DNA from: Diospyros lotus
Taxonomy: Eukaryota; Streptophyta; Magnoliopsida; Ericales; Ebenaceae
Length of the DNA stretch: 64,000 bases
Assembly (NCBI RefSeq): GCF_014633365.1
Contig: NC_068350.1
Span: 26,961,119-27,025,118, forward strand
Direction of reading: 5' to 3'
The notes beneath the pieces were generated by a model that saw nothing but the letters and a program-made list of their open reading frames with translations, did not search any database and was not told where the DNA came from. Both the position numbers and the translations under genes were made by a program. Below are positions 47,757-59,300 of this stretch, piece after piece (within the stretch, counting starts at the first letter, position 1; each line of letters opens with the position of its first letter).

Positions 47757-50240
47757 TCAAAATTCTGAAAAAGCTATTTGGATATGAGAAAGGATATCCA
47801 GATATGAGAAAAGCCATCTAGATATTGTAATACCCAAGAAATTAGGATTATTTGAAAATAAGTGTTTTATTAGAAAAATAAAATTTCGGGGAAGATTGAT
47901 ATCTAAATAGCCCAAAAAATTGACCGAATCAACTACAGGGAGTGCCCTGGACCCGAGATGCCAAAGGAAAATGATATGGTAGTGATGATTATTTCGAGGC
48001 ATGATTTATGGCATCGAAATAAATCGAATCAAGAACGATTTTTGGTACAGCTAAAATGCAGCTGTAATTTAGTCTGCAAAATCGAATTATCCTAGGGGGC
48101 TTCTGGGAAGTTAATGGAACCTTAAAAGGCTTTATATTCGGTATGTAGGACAACCCTTCAGTGGTTTCAGGAAGAAACAAAAGGATTTATGGCCAAAATG
48201 AAGATTTGGGCCTAAGTGTAATTTCTTAATTTCATAGAAGGGAGGTCGAAATGACATTTTTTTTGAATCTTAGGGGATGCAATGGAAAGTATAGAACTTT
48301 TAGGTCGCAATAGCACTATTGGGAAGCTCAGGGGCTTCAAGGAAAGGACTAAAAGTTTAAAATGGGAAGAAGCTGACGTCAAAGTGCAATTTTGCAAAAA
48401 TTACACAAAGAGCAATTCTGTCATGGCCGACCAAGCTTCCTCCACCACTTCCCATTCTGATATCTTAGTTTTCGCACCGACTAGACTCGTTTTGTGTGAA
48501 AATGAAATATCCGGGTAAGTTCAGTAATTTTCTCTTGAATTTTATAAGTTGTTATGAATTGTTGTGGAAAGATATTTAAGAAAATAGTCCCGAGGGTATT
48601 TATTCGGATTTTTAGAAAGGAAAATGAAAGAAAATGAAGGAAAATAGGAAGAAATTGAAATATTGAGATATTTTGTGATTAAATGTCATTTATAGGATTG
48701 TTGTGCTCGAGGAATAATGATTGGTGCATCTTTTGAGAGTTGGCACAAAAATCGAGGTAGTGCATGCATATCGAGGCGATGCGCATTTTTTGAGATAGAC
48801 TGAACTTCATGCTAAAGTGAGTGGTTTTATCTTGAGAACCTATGTATGACATGTTTGCTTCATTATGCATGATATTTATTGAAGTTATGATCATTTTGTC
48901 ATATTACATGGAAAGTCATGATTTTTGCATGGCACAATATTATTGGCATATTGGTACTCGTGCATGGGATTGGGATGTCGCCCCGATAATGTAGTCATAA
49001 TTCCCAAGGGAAAATGATGGAACAACGTTAGGATTATCTTGAAAGCGGGTCGGGATTCTGTCTAGAGTTCCATGCCGGGCTGGTGGGCTAGGGAAGTTAT
49101 ACTAGGGCATATGATTGTTTACATTATTGCATCATGCATTTATATATATATATTTGGACCCTCACTAGAAGTTTCATCTTCTAATGGGTTATGTCCCTAG
49201 AATATTCAATGTTCCAGTTGAGACTTGTAGTTTAGGCAAGGAGTAGGTTTAGATATGACGACACGGGGTGATATGTCCGATGATTCAGCAGGTGGTCCGG
49301 TAATTTGTCTATTCAGATATGTTTTAGATGAGTTGGGAAATGGCTATGTATTTGAGGTATCATTTGATTGCACCTAGGGTGTTTAGATGTTGTCTCAGGA
49401 ATCGAGTCTCCATGAATTTATGTATTAAGGTTTTTGAAGATATGATGTAATGGTACAGATTCTTATATTATTATAAAGTGAATTGATTATGTACTATATC
49501 AGGTTTCGATTTTAAGCTTCCGCATTTATGATGATTACTTGTCTTAGCTTATTGATTCTTGTTTAGTATGCTGAAAAGGTAAAACGGGATTGTTGGGAAA
49601 TGGTTTATATTAAAAAAATAAATAAATTTTCTCAAAATTCCTAAGTTATTTAACGCTCAGAAAAGCAGGGTGTTACAAATATGAATTAAGTCATTCGGAT
49701 ACACTGAAAGCACAAAGAACAAGCTATTAGGATATCTGGAAGAAGTATTCGGATATGTACTAGGGCATCCGGATATGATTTAGATCATCCAGATGTCTCA
49801 TTGAAGGATTCGGATATATCAGGAACTTATTCGGATATGAGGTCCAAAACTTGAGAGAGGCATCTAGATGTGAAACAAGGCATCCGGATATCAACTTGAC
49901 TCATTCGAATGCATGAGGGAGACATCCGGATATCACACACAACAATAGATGGACACATCCGGATACGACTTAATGTATCCAAATATCACTCTTAATAATA
50001 ATAGACACATCCAGATACAACACAAGGTATCTGAATATCACTCTCAAGGAATCACTAAACTTATCCGGATGCAGATCAAGCATCTGGATATCAAACAAAG
50101 GACATCCGGATACGAACAAGGCCATCTGGATGTCTCTCACATAAATCTTTTTAATGCATCTGGATAGGCACTGTCCCATCTGGATGTCACTCACATACAT
50201 AGATTAACTCATACGGATATGGGAAGACTTATCCGGATAT
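47757..50240. repeat. Interspersed ATCCGGAT array in LTR D (split by LTR I)
   Basis: About 25 copies of the 8-bp palindrome ATCCGGAT or one-mismatch forms (ATCTGGAT, ATTCGGAT, ATCCAGAT, ATCTAGAT), most followed by AT or AC, occur at 47757-47825 and 49683-50240, spaced about 15-35 bases with non-repeated sequence between. Solo LTR I (47826-49677) was inserted into it. Confidence 0.8.
47826..49677 (+). mobile_element. I: solo gypsy LTR inside D
   Basis: It starts TGTAATACCCAAGAAATTAGG and ends GCAGGGTGTTACA. The flanks are GATAT (47821-47825) and AATAT (49678-49682), a duplication with one change. It interrupts the ATCCGGAT array. TCCCTAGAATATTCAATGTT near 49193 parallels the CCTTGGAACATTTAACGTTC block of LTRs A and F. 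No coding region is visible. Confidence 0.75.
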
Positions 50241-51079
50241 CTGCAATTAAATTTGACGAACATGAACACTAACATGGACTCTACTATTGAACAAAACTTA
50301 ACAAAACTACACTATTCTGAATAAAATCTTGGAAAAACAAATCCCAATTGTCATGAAACAATATCAATGATGATTCAAAGATAATATTTGATTGAATCGC
50401 TATGAGAAATCATGTATATCTTGTTCGTGAACTCACTGTATGCTAATATAAATACATATATATATATATATACATATGCTTATCTGTTAACTGATACAAC
50501 TGAGGATCAAACTAGAATTCTGAAAATCTGAGGATGAACTAACATAAACCTGTAATGAAAGGGATTATAGGGAAGATACTTGCCTTAGGATAATCCTGGA
50601 TCGACTCAAACGATTTCGTTGAGAATCTCCTATGCCAAAGCACTGATGTGGCTTCTTTAACTCTCTATTCTTCACACGGTGTGAATAAAATATGCCTAAA
50701 GGTTTGTATATATATACACAAAGGGCCAACCCTAGAAGCCCATCTTAATCTCTTACTGAATCATGGAGACTTCAATCCTATATCTTTTCATGTATGGACT
50801 CCCAATATCTTAATATCACAAAATAACTTTAATTATATAATTAAATTCTAAAGACAATTTCTTAAATGACCATCGTGTCCTTGCATTTAATTTTCAAATA
50901 ATTAAATGCCATTTAAAATCTATTCTTTCGATTAAAAATTCTAAATTACCTCATTAAACAATTAATTGGCAAATTCTCTTGACCAAAAATTAAATAATTT
51001 TTAAATAAATTTTAAACCCTCTAATGGGTCGTTACATTTTTGACAACAACATCCAACTTATCTACTAGAAGAATGGCAG

Positions 51080-51275
51080 ATTGACACCCTTTGTATTACC
51101 GTAGCTGCTGGCACAGAGTTAGTTGATGCTTATTCTCCAGATATCGTCATTGCTTCTTCTTTGGGAAAAGAAGTTCACGACCCATGGGCTCTCTATCTCC
51201 ATGTGGCATTGCTCCGTCAGGCTTTCGCTCATTGCGGAAAATTCCCCATTGCTGCCTCCCGTAGGAGTCTAGGCT

Positions 51276-51307
<32 letters not shown>

Positions 51308-51308
51308 C
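51080..51308 (-). pseudogene. rrn16: Plastid 16S rRNA fragment (NUPT)
   Basis: The minus strand reads GATGATCAGCCACACTGGGA, CTCCTACGGGAGGCAGCA, GAATTTTCCGCAATG, GTCGTGAACTTCTTTTCCC, GAGAATAAGCATC and CTAACTCTGTGCCAGCAGC. These are landmark blocks of the 5' half of bacterial/plastid 16S rRNA; AAGAAGCAATGACG and AATAAGCATC favour plastid over plant mitochondrial origin. Several C-to-T and G-to-A changes at conserved positions (for example CCGCGG to CTACGG) show it is a decayed nuclear insert of about 230 bases, not a gene. Confidence 0.88.
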
Positions 51309-51700
51309 TGTAGAAGTTACAATAATATTTTCACACATTACACAATCAACCTACCACATATACAAAATAATCCACTAATCCTCCCATCATTCAAATTAAA
51401 AGATAGAAAAGCAAAGGCAGAAAACATGGACTTATGAATCCACAATTTGTGGGATCTCATTAATTGTGGATCTTTTGTCCCTAGTTAACTATTGAGATAT
51501 ACTACTTTTAACTTTGAGGGATGGTAAATTCAATTTTCTCCGTATTTATTTGTACTTCCCGGTTTCATTTGGCGCTTCGCTTACACTTTCCCTCTCTTTG
51601 TACTTCCCGGTTTCGTTTGGCGCTTCGCTTGCAGTTTCGCTCTCTCTGGAAGCTTGCTTCCATTTTCAGTGCCTAATTCGGGTTCGTGATCGTCATCCCT
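51309..51700 (+). promoter_or_regulatory. Probable promoter and 5' UTR start of the DCD-Kelch gene
   Basis: Between the plastid fragment and the first intron the sequence becomes pyrimidine-rich (TTTCGCTCTCTCTGG, ATTTTCTCTCTTTACACG), as plant leaders often are. It contains two 48-base units (51551-51598 and 51599-51646, each starting TGTACTTCCCGGTTTC). No clear TATA box was seen. The leader assignment is inferred from distance and composition; the transcription start is not determined. Confidence 0.4.
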
Positions 51701-53325
51701 CAATCCGATTATTTTCTCTCTTTACACGGATAATGATCATTCACTTGTACATATTCCTATGCACCTATCAATGTTAGTTATACGATCGAGCTTGCATCGT
51801 ACTAGAACGGATTCACTGTTTTTGTGAGATAACCAGCTTCTCGTTGCATTTCTCAGTTGATGCGCTTTTAGATATTTTCTGGGTTTGGAGTTCTTCTGTC
51901 TTCACCGTTTGGCTATGATGATTGGATTGTGACATGAAACTTACGGTTGTTTTCTCAGTTCACTTGGTCTTTTGATGGCCTTGTTATATTTTGGGCTTCG
52001 GAGTCTAGTTTTGATGATTTCCTATTTCTAGGGTTTTATTTGAATATGATGGAGTAACAATGGTTGTGTTTGGGTTTTGCCTGTTCAGTTGTCTGTATTT
52101 GTGACTTTTTTTTTTTTTTGATCAGTTGTATTTGTGACTTTTTATTTGTACGTGTGGTGGTGTGGGTTGTGAGATAATGCAGATCAGCATTTTTATCTGT
52201 TTCTTTACGTCCGCAGATATGATAAATACATATAGAGGAGTTGGCAAAGGTGTTGTTTCATAGGCACAATTAAGAATGAATGGGCGTTTAAGTAAAGACA
52301 TGCTATTAATGACAAAAGATGACAAAAGTGGTCTTCTTGTTGTTTTTATTAATTTCTTTAGGGCTGTTTTTCAGGGAAGAAAAACAGATTACGACTTCTT
52401 TTAGGGTTATGATGTAGGTTGTATGTTGAAATGCTTATTTTCTGCTTAATTTTGTAGTATTCATCTGTAGGCACTGCAAATTCTTCATGCATTGGAAATA
52501 ATGAAAAAGCATGCAGGTAAGTTAATCACGGTAATGATTTAATTTAATCTCAATAACTTGGTGGAGACTGATTTTGTTTCAAATTAAACATGGTTATGTG
52601 GGGTTATAGCTTCACGCACATGCTACAATTAAATTGCTACCCCTGTTTTTGACATCATGAATTGACATCATACCATCCTATTATAGGCAGTTAAATTACT
52701 TTGATCCTTTATTTTATGTACTTTATTTTTATTAATATACTTTCTTTATATGGTATAAGAAATGATGTTTACTCCTTAAAATCTTATATGTTCACACCTT
52801 TTAACTGTCTGGAGAATTTTGATTTGACTTGTAGATTTTCATTACACGTGTTTTATTTGTATTACAGAATGTTTGTGCAATCACTATCCCTATATTTGAT
52901 GCTTCTTAACATTTTTTGTTTTATTCATGCTCAAGACTCATATGAGCTATGAAGAGTAGAATTGGTGATGATACTGGAAGATGTAGAAAAAGATAAAAAA
53001 AACTTTTAGGTGAAACCATCATGAAATAAAAAACTAGAGTATGGTGCAGCGTGAATGTAGCCTTTTGTAATTTTCCTTCTTTATCCTTATGGTCAATTAA
53101 AAGAGAGTATAGGAGTACATTTTAAAAAAAAAAAGACGGGATTAAAGGAGTATAAGTTATTATATGACTATGGGGTTAAGGTGGTGGTAATCTAGCATAG
53201 GTCACAGAACTGTATCTTCTAATAATTTCCATAAATTTTATTTACATATTTTGCTCCTATGGCATCATGAGTAGTTTACTGAATTGCAGGTTTATTATAG
53301 TTTTCATCTATTTTTTGGATTACAG
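51701..53325 (+). other. Probable 5' UTR intron region
   Basis: T-rich, intron-like sequence before the start codon, ending in an acceptor (TTTTTTGGATTACAG) at 53325. A possible small noncoding exon is 52471-52516, bounded by ATCTGTAG and GTAAGTTA; it contains upstream ATGs. This is inference from splice-like sites only. Confidence 0.35.
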
Positions 53326-53326
53326 G

Positions 53327-56300
53327 ATGGGGAAAGGGAGAAGAACGAACAACTTCAGACCTAGTGGAAGTGCAGCTCCTGCTCCAACTCAGGCAACAAG
53401 CCATGTAAAACAAAGAGGTTTGGCGAAGAGTCACCTTGGTGGTGTCATATTTGGCTGCACTAACAGCACAATAAAAGAATGTTTTTCCAAACAACTCTTT
53501 GGTCAGTTTTCTATATGACGCAATTGCAAATTATATTTGTTATTTGTGCTTTTCTTTTTGCACTAGGTATTTTTTATCTCACGTTCACTTAAATTTTAAA
53601 TTCTACCTTGTTTTGGTTAGTTCAGGGGTGTGCCTCTATTACAAGTGTATATCGTATTGTTCTTTCTTTTATGACTATTTTTTCATTCAGTAATATGATT
53701 ATTGCTAAAGCAAGATAGAACAACAATCTTGAGAAGCTGAAGAGTCCTAGGAGATGATGTGGCTTATTCATTTCATAAAAAGGATGAACGTTATTTCTCT
53801 GTATTTCCTTGCTTTTTTCATGCCAAATCTAATGTACATGTTTCAAAATTTAACAGGCTTACCAGCTGGACACCATTCGTACATAAAGAACATTCATGCT
53901 GGCCAACCGTTGTTTTTGTTCAACTACAGTGATAGACAACTTCATGGAATCTTCGTGGCTGCTAGTCCAGGCCAAATGAATATTAATCCATATGCATGGA
54001 CCATAGATGGTGAAGAGAGAACTCAATATCCTGCTCAGGTATAAGGTTCTCTTCAAGTGTTTTAGTTGCACGAGTTTTGTGGTTCAGTTTTAAAAAATGC
54101 TATATTATGATCCATCAAAGGATTTGTGCTAATACGTTGTTTCTATGACAAGGTTCAAATCCATGTCCGGTTACTGTGCCATCCACTGTCTGAAGAACAA
54201 TTTAAGCCTGCAATTAGTCAGAACTACTACAATCAACGCCATTTTTTGTTTGAGCTAGACCATGCTCAAACAAGTAAGTTGATATCCTTGCTATCATCTC
54301 AGCCTATTGCCCCAAGTACTTTTTTTCCTGAGGATTCAACAAGGAGAGCTCTACTCCAAACTGTACCCTCAAATGATAGGAGAAAAGAAATTGAAGCTTT
54401 GAACCCACCAGACTTAAAGATTGATTTTCCTGAGCTGGACTATTCCATTGGGTTGGGCTCTTCAGATATTGCCACATGCTTAGATCCTGATGACAAACAT
54501 TTGAAAAATTTCTTAGATGACCCAGTGATGAAGAAAGAGGAGACCCTTATAGATGTGAGACGAAAAGAATCAACTCTTAATCAGGAGTGCTTGGACCTGC
54601 CTTCAACAAGTGTTGAAGATGCCCCTCTTGTAAGTAATGTGGACCCAAGGCATAATGATACCATGGAGGCACAGATAAATTCAGAAAAAAGGAACGAAGA
54701 AAGCATTGTTGACTCATTTGATTATCCTTCTGTCATAACTCAGGTACTTGTTCATATCATTGCCATACAACACTTAAGTCTTAACTTCCCATAGTAGCAT
54801 TTCCGTTATATTTTATTTCATTATAAGTATTCTCTTATTACTGTTCACTTTTGCAGTTAATCCAAGGAGTGGAAGCATTGAATGGTTTTAACAAAGAGAA
54901 AAATGATAAGCTGAGTTGCCTAGAGCATAAGCTGGTATATCCTGTTAATTCATAGATTTTGAACTATTCTTTTGCTCCCTTGTATCCTTTTCGTTTTTGG
55001 TTTGTACTGATGGGAAATTTGGGGGGCGGGGGGGAGAAACACTAGTGTTGGTGGAAAACATCATATTCGAGTAGGGAAAATTTGTTAGAAACAAGGGAAG
55101 TTTAACTTGCATTTAAATGTGACATGAACTCAAGAAAAGTGGAGTAACAAAGTATTTTGAGGATATTGGAGAAAAGACAGTGGCTACTAGCTCGGCAAGG
55201 TACATAATTCAAAACACATGGGTAAGACACAATGAAGTACCCATAGTTGTCAAAGGTTCAAGGCACACTTAGGTGCCCGAGTGCTTGGAGCCTAGGCACA
55301 AGGCAAAGGTGGGAGCCTTTTGGACGAGGTGCACATTTAAAAAAATATATAAAAATACTTAATACATCATTATTTTTAATTTATACCTGTAAAGAGATAA
55401 ATGGAAACTTATGAACTCATAAATAATATATAGCCAACACTATTTAACTAAATTATCTGGTGTTTTATTGTTTTATCAAATTTCTTTTAATTTTTTCTGG
55501 TTATTACAAAGGAGCAAAAGGTGTGTGCACCTTAGCACTTAGGCACACACTAGTTGCGCCTTTGACAACTATGGAAGTGCCTAACATCGATGCTTAAGAA
55601 GCATGCTGACCAAAACTAGGAGTGATCCTTTCCTTCTTTTCCAAACTTAGACATTTCTGGGGAACTTAAATTTTGTAAACGTATTATCTTAAGCACTTGT
55701 TCTGCATCCCAAATGAGCTCAAGTTTCTGACACTTGTTCCATAAGTTATATTATGTCCATGTTCTAGTTTTCTTCAATAACTATATATTTTTGTTTTTAT
55801 TTCCCTCACTATGTAATTAATTGTCAAACTCAGATTTTGAGTTAAGAATGGCATACTTTAAATTTTTAAGGACTTCATTTGGCTTCCTTGTAGATAAAAG
55901 CAATGTTGTCAAAACCAGAGTGGACCGCCCGAGCCAACCGGTTGAACAGGCAACTGGTTTAGTTATTGAGTAAAAAACTGGCAGTGTCAAGAACCGGCCA
56001 GTTGTTGTGAGGATTGGTGGATTGACCAGTGGTTGAACTGGTAGCCAGTAGAGTTGAACTGGTTGAACTGCTAGATAATCTAGCAGCTTTCAATGGAAAA
56101 GCCATGTCATCTTCTTCAGTGTTTGGTGTTTGTCCAAAATACTAGATTTAAGACCCAAAAGGCTTTGTTTCAGGAAAAAAAATGGAAAAATGGCAGAAAG
56201 GAGAACAGCTGCAACGTTTATCTCCAAGATATTCTTCGAACAGCTGCAATGTTTATCTCCAAGATATTCTTCTTCAAGAATGCCACGGGGGCAACAAAGA

Positions 56301-59300
56301 AGGAGAACACCTGCAAGCTGCAAACTTTTGCCTGAAGTTCTTTATGTTGTGTTTCTGCTTTTTACATCCAATAGCTGCAAGCTTCACCAACCCATAAGGC
56401 TTCACCATTGTTGCTCTACAACAATTTGAAAAATCTCAGTAGATATGGAAGTTGCAGCTGGGTTTGGTGAAGCTTGAACTCGAAGTTGGGTTTAGTGGTG
56501 TTGGGAGGAGAGAGAAATGGAGAAATAGGTGTAGAAAAAATAGGAAAACATAAAATTGCAGAAAAAAATACGCATAGTTTTTATTCCATTGAAATGCTTA
56601 TTGTTATGCCTAAGCCCAAGTATGATAAAATGGGCCCACAGCCCATTGGACGAATCTATCATGAAGCAAGTTGGGACGGGCTAGATGGCTAAGGAAGGAA
56701 GCTGGCCCAGTGAGGGCCACTCGGCAGTAACCACGTAGGTCACATGGTTGGGAGCTGTGCAGCCCTGTGTCGAGTAGGAGACCCTGCTACGTGGTCCCGT
56801 GTTGTGGAAGAGACCCTGTCGGGCAGAAGCTGCACAACTGCGTGCGCGGTTGAGTGCTTCCATGGGTGAGTGAGGTGAGTGTTGCCATGTGCAGGTGACA
56901 CTCAGAGATAGTTGAGTCGGTCAAAGCTTTCCTCCAAGACGCCCTCCGAAAATTGCGAGTCTCCCTCCACCTGTCAATTTCCTCTCTTTCCATAAATAGG
57001 AGAGCCATCCTCCTTGTTTAGGTATGTTTACTAGATCGTTGAAATTATAATTCTACTTCGAGCATGAGATTGACTCAAGCATTGGAGGGTCTGTGGGTGA
57101 CTTCACTCACTCCCCTAACTTGCTTCTTTCTAAGGAGGTGTCTCGTCACTAGGTCACGTGACAAAGGGTCACTCGCTACTTCATTGAGACACTCTCTTGC
57201 ACTTAAAAATTCATTGTATTATCTTAGCTACAACAATTGGCATTGTTTGTGGAAACTCAATCGAAAAGTCACGAGACCAATAAAAAAGTCACGAGACCTG
57301 TGGAAATTACGAGTGACTGATTAATTAGCCCTGTTAGCTGGCTAAATTATTCTGTTTCCTATTTGCTAAGTTTCCTTATATTGTAAATTTTGTAAAGTCA
57401 ATGTGTTTCCTATTTTTGAGCAGAGAATAAATCTCTCTCTATTTAGTTGTAAGTTTCCTAATTAGTAAAGATGTAATTCCCATTTTAGGTTTCCTAATTT
57501 GTTGTAGGTTTCCTAAGTCAAGATTGTACTCTATCGATCAAAATGATGAAGAAATTATGTTCTTCTTCCCAAATCTTTCTGCATGGTATTAGAGCCATCC
57601 CTAAACTAAACCTTACACACCCATAAACCACAACGTGGCTGGAAAAACCAACCTATCTTCGGAGATCGTCCCTGGTACATCCATCAACACAAGAGCCGCA
57701 TATAATAACATCTTTACCATCACCAGCCACAAGTTGAACGGGCAAAACTATCTACAATGGTCCCAATCTATAATAATGTTCATTTGCGGAAAGGGGAAGG
57801 ATAACTATCTCACGGGAGTTACAAGCCAACCATAGTAGGTAGCTCCAAACTTTAGGATGTGGAAATCCTAGAACAACATGGTAATTTCATGGCTTATTAA
57901 CTCTATGACTAATGAGATTGGTGAAATTTTTCTACTTTATGATACTGCTCATGATATATGGGAAGCTGCTAAGGAGGCTTATTCACATGTTGAAAATACA
58001 TCTAAGTTATTTGAAATTGAGAGCATACTTAGTGTTACCCAGTATTTTAATTCATTAAACAGGTATTGACTACAATTGGACAAGTATGATAATATTCAGT
58101 GGACTTGTCTAGAAGACGCAGCCAAATACAAACATATTGTTGAGAAAAAGAAATTATACAAGTTCCTTATAGGTTTGAACAGAAGTTGAGATGTAGTGCG
58201 AGGGAGAATCTTAGGTACTAAACCTCTATCAAGCATTCGGGAGGCTTTTTTAGAAGTCTGTAGAGAGGAGAGCAGGATGAAAATAATGTTGAAGCCTATT
58301 CCTTTGTTGGAAGATCAAGAGTATCAAACTCAAATCGAAAAGGATTTTCGAATATTTCCTTTTTCTTTTTTTCCTTTTCATGGTTGATTCTTCTTTCAAA
58401 TTGTTTCATAGATTAGAGATTTTACAGCTTTCTTAATGTTGTTCTTCCCTTAGCCTATATATTGTTCTCTTCCCTTTGGGTTGTAATTATTAGAGAATAC
58501 AATCCGTGAAATAAATATAGAAATCTCATGGTATCAGAGCTAGGCAGTAAACCTTAGCCGCCATCCAAGTTTCGGTCCCCCTCGTTTTCTAGGTCCTAGC
58601 ATCAGCCCAAGCCGCTGTTGACTTAAACCAAAGCAATCGTCGTTGCCACAGCCGAGCCCTGCCACCATCGACGGAAATCACAACAACTGTCACCATCGCC
58701 GCTATAATTGAGCCCAATAGTTGATGACGCAAGATCCAAATTACTAAAAGAACAGTCACCGACACCGACACCGAATCTCTATTCGTAAGAAACCGTCTTT
58801 GTTGCTTCTGAAATCGATCCAGGCTGTCGTTGCCGTTGCTAGACGCTGCCACTGCCAGCCTGCCGTCGCAACCCAGCCGTTCAGGCTAGCTGTCCACTGT
58901 CGCCAACCAATTTGGAGTTTGCAGAAGCTTCATCCAACCATAGCCCAAATCCTAATCCGATCATCCTAGCTATATTTATTCCGTTGGGCCTAAGCTTGCA
59001 GATTATTGACTTTAATCCCTCCATTCAAATCACCCAATGCAAACTCAATAGGTTGAACTTCCACAAGTGGTTTCAGTCGGTTGTTCTAGTAATTAAAGGG
59101 AAAGGGAAGATGAGCTACCTGACGGGCGAAACTCTAGCTCCACCTGCAACTGATCCTGCATACAAGACATGGGAGGCTGAAAATTCCATCCTTATGGCTT
59201 TGCTGATCAACTCCATGGATCCAAAGATTGGGAGGACGTACCTGTTTTACAATACAACCCATGAGATTTGGGCAACGGTTTAAGAGATGTATTCCGATCT

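Larger units (their letters stand above)
21583..51036 (-). mobile_element. D: solo gypsy LTR opened by nested insertions
   Basis: On the plus strand D starts TGTAACACTCCC (21583; again at 32096 in copy 2) and ends TGGGTCGTTACA at 51036. TTTTT flanks both ends (21578-21582 or 32091-32095, and 51037-51041). Its own sequence is 21583-21916, 23824-24493, 47741-47825 and 49683-51036, about 2.4 kb. On the minus strand it begins TGTAACGACCCATTAG, with a TATATATATA box near 50706-50718, so it is a minus-strand LTR. C2, element B and solo LTR I are inserted in it, each with its own duplication. The portion near 47757-50240 carries a dense ATCCGGAT array (separate entry). Confidence 0.75.

Noticed and set aside
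49683..50240. CRISPR-like array (short palindromic repeats with unique spacers)
   Set aside because: The repeated word is only 8-10 bases, spacing is irregular (15-35), copies are degenerate, there are no cas genes, and it lies inside a plant LTR in a eukaryotic genome.
51080..51308. Functional rRNA gene or bacterial contamination
   Set aside because: Only ~230 bases of 16S, with changes at invariant sites and plant repeat or genic sequence directly on both sides.
53276..53494. Minus-strand 72-codon frame over DCD exon 1
   Set aside because: Shadow of the real exon; the plus-strand reading has the DCD motif and splice sites.
55021..55034. G-quadruplex in intron 4
   Set aside because: Only two G runs (6 and 7) separated by one C; possible but not the usual four-run pattern.
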